Below the pieces are notes generated by a model, which was not told where the DNA came from, did no database searches, and saw nothing but the letters and a program-made list of their open reading frames with translations. This document shows, piece by piece, positions 29,908-33,670 of a DNA stretch of 33,670 bases. The stretch is from Zygnema circumcarinatum (Eukaryota; Streptophyta; Zygnematophyceae; Zygnematales; Zygnemataceae). The stretch lies in contig CM074818.1 in assembly GCA_037447605.1 (NCBI GenBank), forward strand, positions 1,631,771 to 1,665,440, written 5' to 3'. Position 1 is the first letter of the stretch. Each line of letters opens with the position of its first letter. The position numbers and the translations under genes are program-made.

Positions 29908-30917
29908 AAATGATACAGCGGCCCCACTTTTTGGATATCGGCGCCCCCTTTTGGGAAAAAATGTACTTTTTTTTTTTGGCTAATCACCCCCCCCCCTTGG
30001 ATCTTTCGGGAGGAGAGATCTTGTAGACAATCGGACCCCGCGCCTCGCGCGCAGGATCCGACCGTGCACCGACGTACGGCGCCGCGCATCGCGGCGTGGC
30101 CCGCGAGATGCGGCGAGCCTACGGAAAAGTTGTCCTCACCTGACCCGTTTGGGTCAAGGGTTGCCACGTGGCAGTCTGCCATTGGACAGCTCTGCTGCGG
30201 GTCCCCCATGCCGATACAGTGGACCCCCATAATATTTTCCACCTTGTACAGTGCGTCCCCAAGAAATTCGCCCCGATTTTGACGAAACCACTTTTTTGTA
30301 CGGTAACTCAATGTTAACGTATTAGGGGTGTTAACCTTACCTGACCTATTCTCCAATACAAAATCTGTTAATCGAAACGGATTTCAAACATGGGTCACGC
30401 TTTTACGCTGTACGGTAAGTACGAATAAAATCTAAGTCGTACGGTATACGTACGGCGCCAATAGGAGCTCGTGTATCTAAATCACGGTACGATACGATAC
30501 GATACGATACGTACAAACAGACATGAACTCTAACATAATACCGCTCGCCTATTGGTAACATGGACCTTATATTTGCAAATTACAATATTTTCGCCCAGTA
30601 TTTGCCGAAACCATGGCGAAAATATTATGGGGGTCCACTGTATCGGCATGGGGGACCGGCAGCAGGGTTGTCCAATGGAAGACTGCCACGTGGCAACCTC
30701 TGACCCAAAAGAGTCAGGTGAGGACAACGTTTCCGTAGGCTCGCCGCATCTCACGGGCCACGCCGCGATGCGCGGCGCCGTACGTCGGTGCACGGTCGGA
30801 TCCTCCTCCCGAAAGATCCAAGGGGGGGGATGATTAGCCAAAAAAAAAAGTACATTTTTCCCCAAAAGGGGGCGCCGATATCCAAAGAGTGGGGCCGCTG
30901 CATCATTTTCCTTTTGT
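29908..30917. mobile_element. Long-arm foldback element (MULE-like?) inside the MITE
   Basis: The arms 29908-30216 and 30641-30917 are inverted copies of each other. Both carry GCAGCGGCCCCACT-like, GGATATCGGCGCCCCCTTTT, TTGGATCTTTCGGGAGGA, ACCGACGTACGGCGCCGCGC, TGCCACGTGGCAGTCT and CCCCCATGCCGATA. Arm 1 has about 30 extra bases near 30015-30055. The arms meet at the palindrome CCATGCCGATATCGGCATGG, now split by the inner element. TTTTGTAC appears at both outer junctions (about 29899-29905 and 30912-30919), suggesting an 8-9 bp duplication as made by Mutator-like elements. The class is tentative. Confidence 0.65.
30217..30640. mobile_element. Inner pogo/Tigger-like MITE (424 bp)
   Basis: The left end CAGTGGACCCCCATAATATT(TTC) has an exact inverse at the right end, and TA flanks both sides (30215-30216 and 30641-30642). 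Its left 90 and right 150 or so bases are related to the ends of the outer MITE, so both belong to one family. It sits exactly at the centre of the foldback palindrome. No coding capacity. Confidence 0.85.
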
Positions 30918-31465
30918 ACGGTAACTCTGTGTTACCCGTACTATTTGTACTATTCGTACTATTCGTACTGGCCGTACTATCCGTACTTGCTGTACTAGCC
31001 GTTACGGGCTTAAGCAAAACAAACCGAATCTTCCCGCAAGTGCCGCCGTAAGAGGCGCTCGCTCCTCTCTCCTTCACCTTGGCTTCGATACGGCACAATA
31101 CGATACGATACTACACGATACGTAACGATACATAACGATACGATACGGTATTAAACGATACGATGTGTACGAACAAACATGAACTCTAACATAACACCGC
31201 CCGCCTATAGGTAACACGAACCTTATATTTGCAAAATCAATATTTTCGCCCCTTTTTGGCCAATACCATGGCGAAAATATGAGGACCCCCCACTGTAACT
31301 GTACGGCAAGGCCCATGGAGATGGCCCCCCATGAGCCCATGAGGGGATGCATCTGGTAGGGGCACTCTTCTTAAGGTTAGGGCTACCCTCTGCGAGATAA
31401 AGCGCACCATCTGAAAGGTAGGGACACATCCACAGGGATCTAGCCGCACCTGTCAAGAGGCCATA

Positions 31466-31827
31466 GGCGGAGGGGTAGGAGGGAAGGGTATGGGGAGTGG
31501 GTCTGGACGGTGGAATAAATAACTAAATAAATAATAAATAACCCGAGAATAAATAACTGTGTAGCATCTAAGATTCCAAAACCCTGTGTGGTACCTTAGG
31601 CTCAAAGTGAAAGGGTTTTGCAGGATATGGGCACTGCAAGCGGAGTGAGGATTTGAGAGGATTGCTGCGCTGTGTGTGGCAAGGGGTGAGTGGTCGTGTC
31701 ATGTCGTTTTGTGTGAGGATGTATCTGACATGCGCAGCAGTGCTGACCTCAACGCAGATGTGCATGTGAGTGTTGCTGTAGCTGTGGGTCTCATTCTGCT
31801 GCTATCTAAACCTACTGCAACGCTTTC
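31466..31827. other. AATAAAT-rich stretch and sequence with no confirmed exon
   Basis: AAATAAATAA-type low complexity lies at about 31514-31556. An exon-like stretch near 31690-31764 (VSDMRSSADLNADVH before GTGAGT) could be an upstream exon of the SET gene, but I have no independent support for it. Confidence 0.35.
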
Positions 31828-32470
31828 TCAAACCCTAACCCTAACCATGACCCTGACCTTAAGCCTAACCCTAACCCTAACCCTAACCCTGACCTAAGCC
31901 TGACTCTGACGCGGACCCTGACCCAACCCTGACCCTAAGCCTAACCATAAACCTAACCCTGATCCTGATTCTGATCCTGACCCTGACCCTAATACAAACC
32001 CTAACCCTAACTCTAACCCTAACCCTAACCCTAACAATAACCCTGGCCCTAACCCTAACCCTACCCCTAACCCTAACCCTAACCCTAACAATAACCCTGG
32101 CCCTAACCCTAACCCTACCCTTAACCCCAACCCTAACCCTAACAATAACCCTGGCCCTAACCCTAACCCTAACCCTACCCCTAACCCTAACAATAACCCT
32201 GGCCCTAACACTAACCTTACCCCTAACCCTAACAATAACCCTGGCCCTAACCCTAACCCTACCCCTAGCCCTAACCCTATCCCTAACAATAACCCTGGCC
32301 CTAACCCTTACCCTAACCCTAAACCTAATCTTAAACCTGACCCTGGCCCTAACCCTGACCCTGACCCTGACACTAGCCCTGACCCTAAGCCTAACCTTAA
32401 CCCTAACGCTTACCCGAAGCCTAACCCTAACCCTGACTCGGACCCTAACCCTAAACCTAACCCTGACCCT
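31828..32470 (+). repeat. Interstitial telomere-like (CCCTAA)n array, degenerate, with higher-order pattern
   Basis: The array is mostly CCCTAA hexamers (TTAGGG on the other strand). Variants CCCTGA, CCCTGG, CCTTAA and ACCCTA are common at the edges. In the middle, AACAATAACCCTGGCCCTAA returns six times between about 32034 and 32300, at 40-60 base spacing, showing a longer repeat built on the hexamer. The array is internal, followed directly by a gene. Confidence 0.9.
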
Positions 32471-32531
32471 GTATGCGTTGTATTTGGGGGATTTAGCCGA
32501 CTAAATTCTCGTTATTGGTGACTGGCAACAG

Positions 32532-33662
32532 GAGTGGCAGGGTGGAGAAGATTCACTCCCTTCTTATGGATGCAAGTACCGCTTTTGTCCCCGTTCCATG
32601 CGTAAGCTTTCTCTTTAATCACTTATCGATGCAGGATCTCGAGTAAAGTCACTTGAAAAAATTCTAGTCCTTAAGGTTTTTGTAATGTTGGCTTCATCTG
32701 ACGGCATGAAGGCTAGCCTGTAGGGATACAGGATGACAGTGAAGCACAACCACCACCATTCAAGCTGCTGCATCGCAATGTATACGTGCAACGAAGGTTA
32801 GTGAATTCCCTCCCAATTCTCTAGTTTTCTCTCACTCGCTCCTTTCTCCCCCCTTCTTCCCTCCCCCTCCCCCTCCCCCCCCCTTCCCCCGACACTGTCG
32901 AAAGCATATCCAAACGATGGAGGGCAATGATGAGCAATGATGTATACATGATGTTGGACAATGTGATGGTAATTTTGACACTTTCAAGTCAAGCAATGTG
33001 ATGTTGACCCATGGGCCATATTGTGCTTTTTTTGGGCCATGTGTGTGGTGCAGCCATCGCGTCCTGGACGGTGACGAGGTGTCGATATGCGAATGCAAGT
33101 ATTCGCCCTCCGATTCTGAGAGCGCGTGCGGACCGGACCGCTGCATCAACGCTTTGCTCAACACGGAGTGCACGCCCGGGTACTGCCCGTGCGGAGATAG
33201 GTGTCTTAATCAGGTGGACTCTCTCTCTTTCTCTCTCTACCTTTCTCTCTCTCTCTCACTCTCTCTCTCTCTACCTTTCTCTCTCTCTCTTTCTCTCTTT
33301 CTCTCTTTCTCTCTTTCTCTCTCTCCCTCTCTTTCGCTTTCTCTCTCTCTTTCCGTTTATCGAACGTGGCGTTTGGGAAATCAGAACTGATGGCAAGAGG
33401 TAGCTACACTATGCTTTTTTTTTCACTCCTTTGGCAAGAGTGAACCTCGAGGGGTCCTTGAGAGTGGGAAGCAGGGAGAAAAGGAAGGGAAGAAAGGGGA
33501 GAGAGTGCGAGAAAGGAAGCGAGAGAAAGAGAGAGAGAGACTGATTGCAGGTCTGTCTCTACTTGCATTGTGCAGCGATTCCAGCGTTGTGAATATCCGC
33601 AAACAAAGATTGTGCGGACTCCCGGACGGGGGTGGGGCCTCTTCGCTGCAGAAGATATAAAG
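32532..33662 (+). CDS. ASH1/ASHH-like histone methyltransferase, 5' portion with AWS and start of SET, truncated by window end
   Basis: SET proteins of this group methylate histone H3 (usually K36). Exons read here: 32532-32601 (less certain; RVEKIHSLLMDASTAF), 32732-32796 (PPPFKLLHRNVYVQR), 33054-33213 and 33576-33662. Exon 33054-33213 holds the zinc-binding AWS domain: CEC, then CGPDRC, then NTECTPGYCPCGDRC and NQ. The last exon begins RFQRCEY and includes TPGRGWGLFAAEDIK, the start of the SET domain. Phases agree across junctions (0, 2, 0). This order is that of plant ASHH1-type proteins, not of the shorter SET classes. The SET catalytic core lies beyond the window, and the first exon and start codon were not found. 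The final donor (GTCCAA) is atypical. Confidence 0.85.
33219..33355. repeat. CT microsatellite in the SET-gene intron
   Basis: A CTCTCTCT/TTTCTCTC tract fills most of the intron between the exons ending at 33213 and starting at 33576. A GA-rich counterpart follows at about 33476-33541, so the intron RNA could fold on itself. Confidence 0.9.
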
Positions 33663-33670
33663 GTCCAAAA

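Larger units (their letters stand above)
29820..31295. mobile_element. pogo/Tigger-like MITE, itself carrying insertions
   Basis: The outer ends CAGTGGGGGGTCCTCATATT(TTC) and its exact inverse at 31273-31295 form a 23-bp perfect terminal inverted repeat flanked by TA on both sides (29818-29819 and 31296-31297). CAGT ends with TA duplication are typical of pogo/Tigger-type mariner relatives. Its own sequence is about 29820-29907 plus 30918-31295, roughly 465 bases, close to the length of the inner relative at 30217-30640. The right part includes CGATACGATAC runs. No transposase. Confidence 0.8.
29780..31465 (+). repeat. Dispersed host repeat, copy occupied by nested insertions
   Basis: The left part (29780-29819) and right part (31296-31465), joined at one TA, align with 9473-9660. 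Shared features are GTACAGTA words, ...ACATACCATA, then CTGTACGG, CCATGGAGATGGCCC, GAAAGGTAGGGACACATCCA and CACCTGTCAAGAGG. Everything between is inserted DNA. Confidence 0.75.

Noticed and set aside
29448-30356. 302-codon minus-strand open frame
   Set aside because: It spans unrelated transposon arms, their junctions and a host repeat, and matches no transposase motif.

Overview
This window looks like nuclear DNA of a plant-lineage eukaryote. The genes are split into many short exons with GT..AG introns. There is a plant-type CTR9, a YrdC/Sua5-family gene with an N-terminus that looks like an organelle transit peptide, and a plant-like SET-domain gene. It also holds legume-lectin-fold exons, proline-rich cell-wall-like linkers, CT/GA microsatellites and small DNA transposons. 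A streptophyte green alga would fit; the species cannot be told from the sequence. Two runs of 10 N mark assembly gaps.

Layout. (1) 330-3652 (+): the last nine exons of CTR9 (Paf1 complex). (2) 4975-9086 (-): a complete ten-exon YrdC/Sua5-family gene, convergent with CTR9, with one extra base that breaks exon 7. (3) 9087-12480: a gene-poor stretch of dispersed repeats. It includes an 842-bp hAT-like element inserted into the end of a pogo-like element. (4) 12781-28685 (+): two paralogous secreted L-type (legume-fold) lectin genes in tandem. Each has a signal-peptide exon, lectin-domain exons and proline-rich linkers, all joined by phase-1 introns. Gene 1 has four A-type lectin exons, a 4.4-kb exon-like tract coding an Ala/Pro/Thr/Ser/Glu repeat resembling mucins or arabinogalactan proteins, and a decayed B-type lectin exon. 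Gene 2 (24803-28685) appears intact: signal, lectin A, Pro, Pro, lectin B, Pro/Arg tail, about 624 residues. (5) 28686-31465: repeats, including a four-level nest of insertions at 29780-31465 whose unoccupied counterpart lies at about 9473-9660. (6) 31828-32470: a degenerate CCCTAA (telomere-like) array inside the sequence. (7) 32532 to the window end (+): the start of an ASH1/ASHH-like histone methyltransferase, cut off before its SET core.

The housekeeping genes at the two ends are ordinary. The most unusual biology is in the lectin cluster. Symmetric 1-1 exons have been multiplied and shuffled, every lectin domain lacks the usual manganese-ligand glutamate, and a very long glycomodule-like repeat sits where a lectin exon appears to have been. 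The nested transposons are the other well-supported story, because target-site duplications and an empty site can be read directly.
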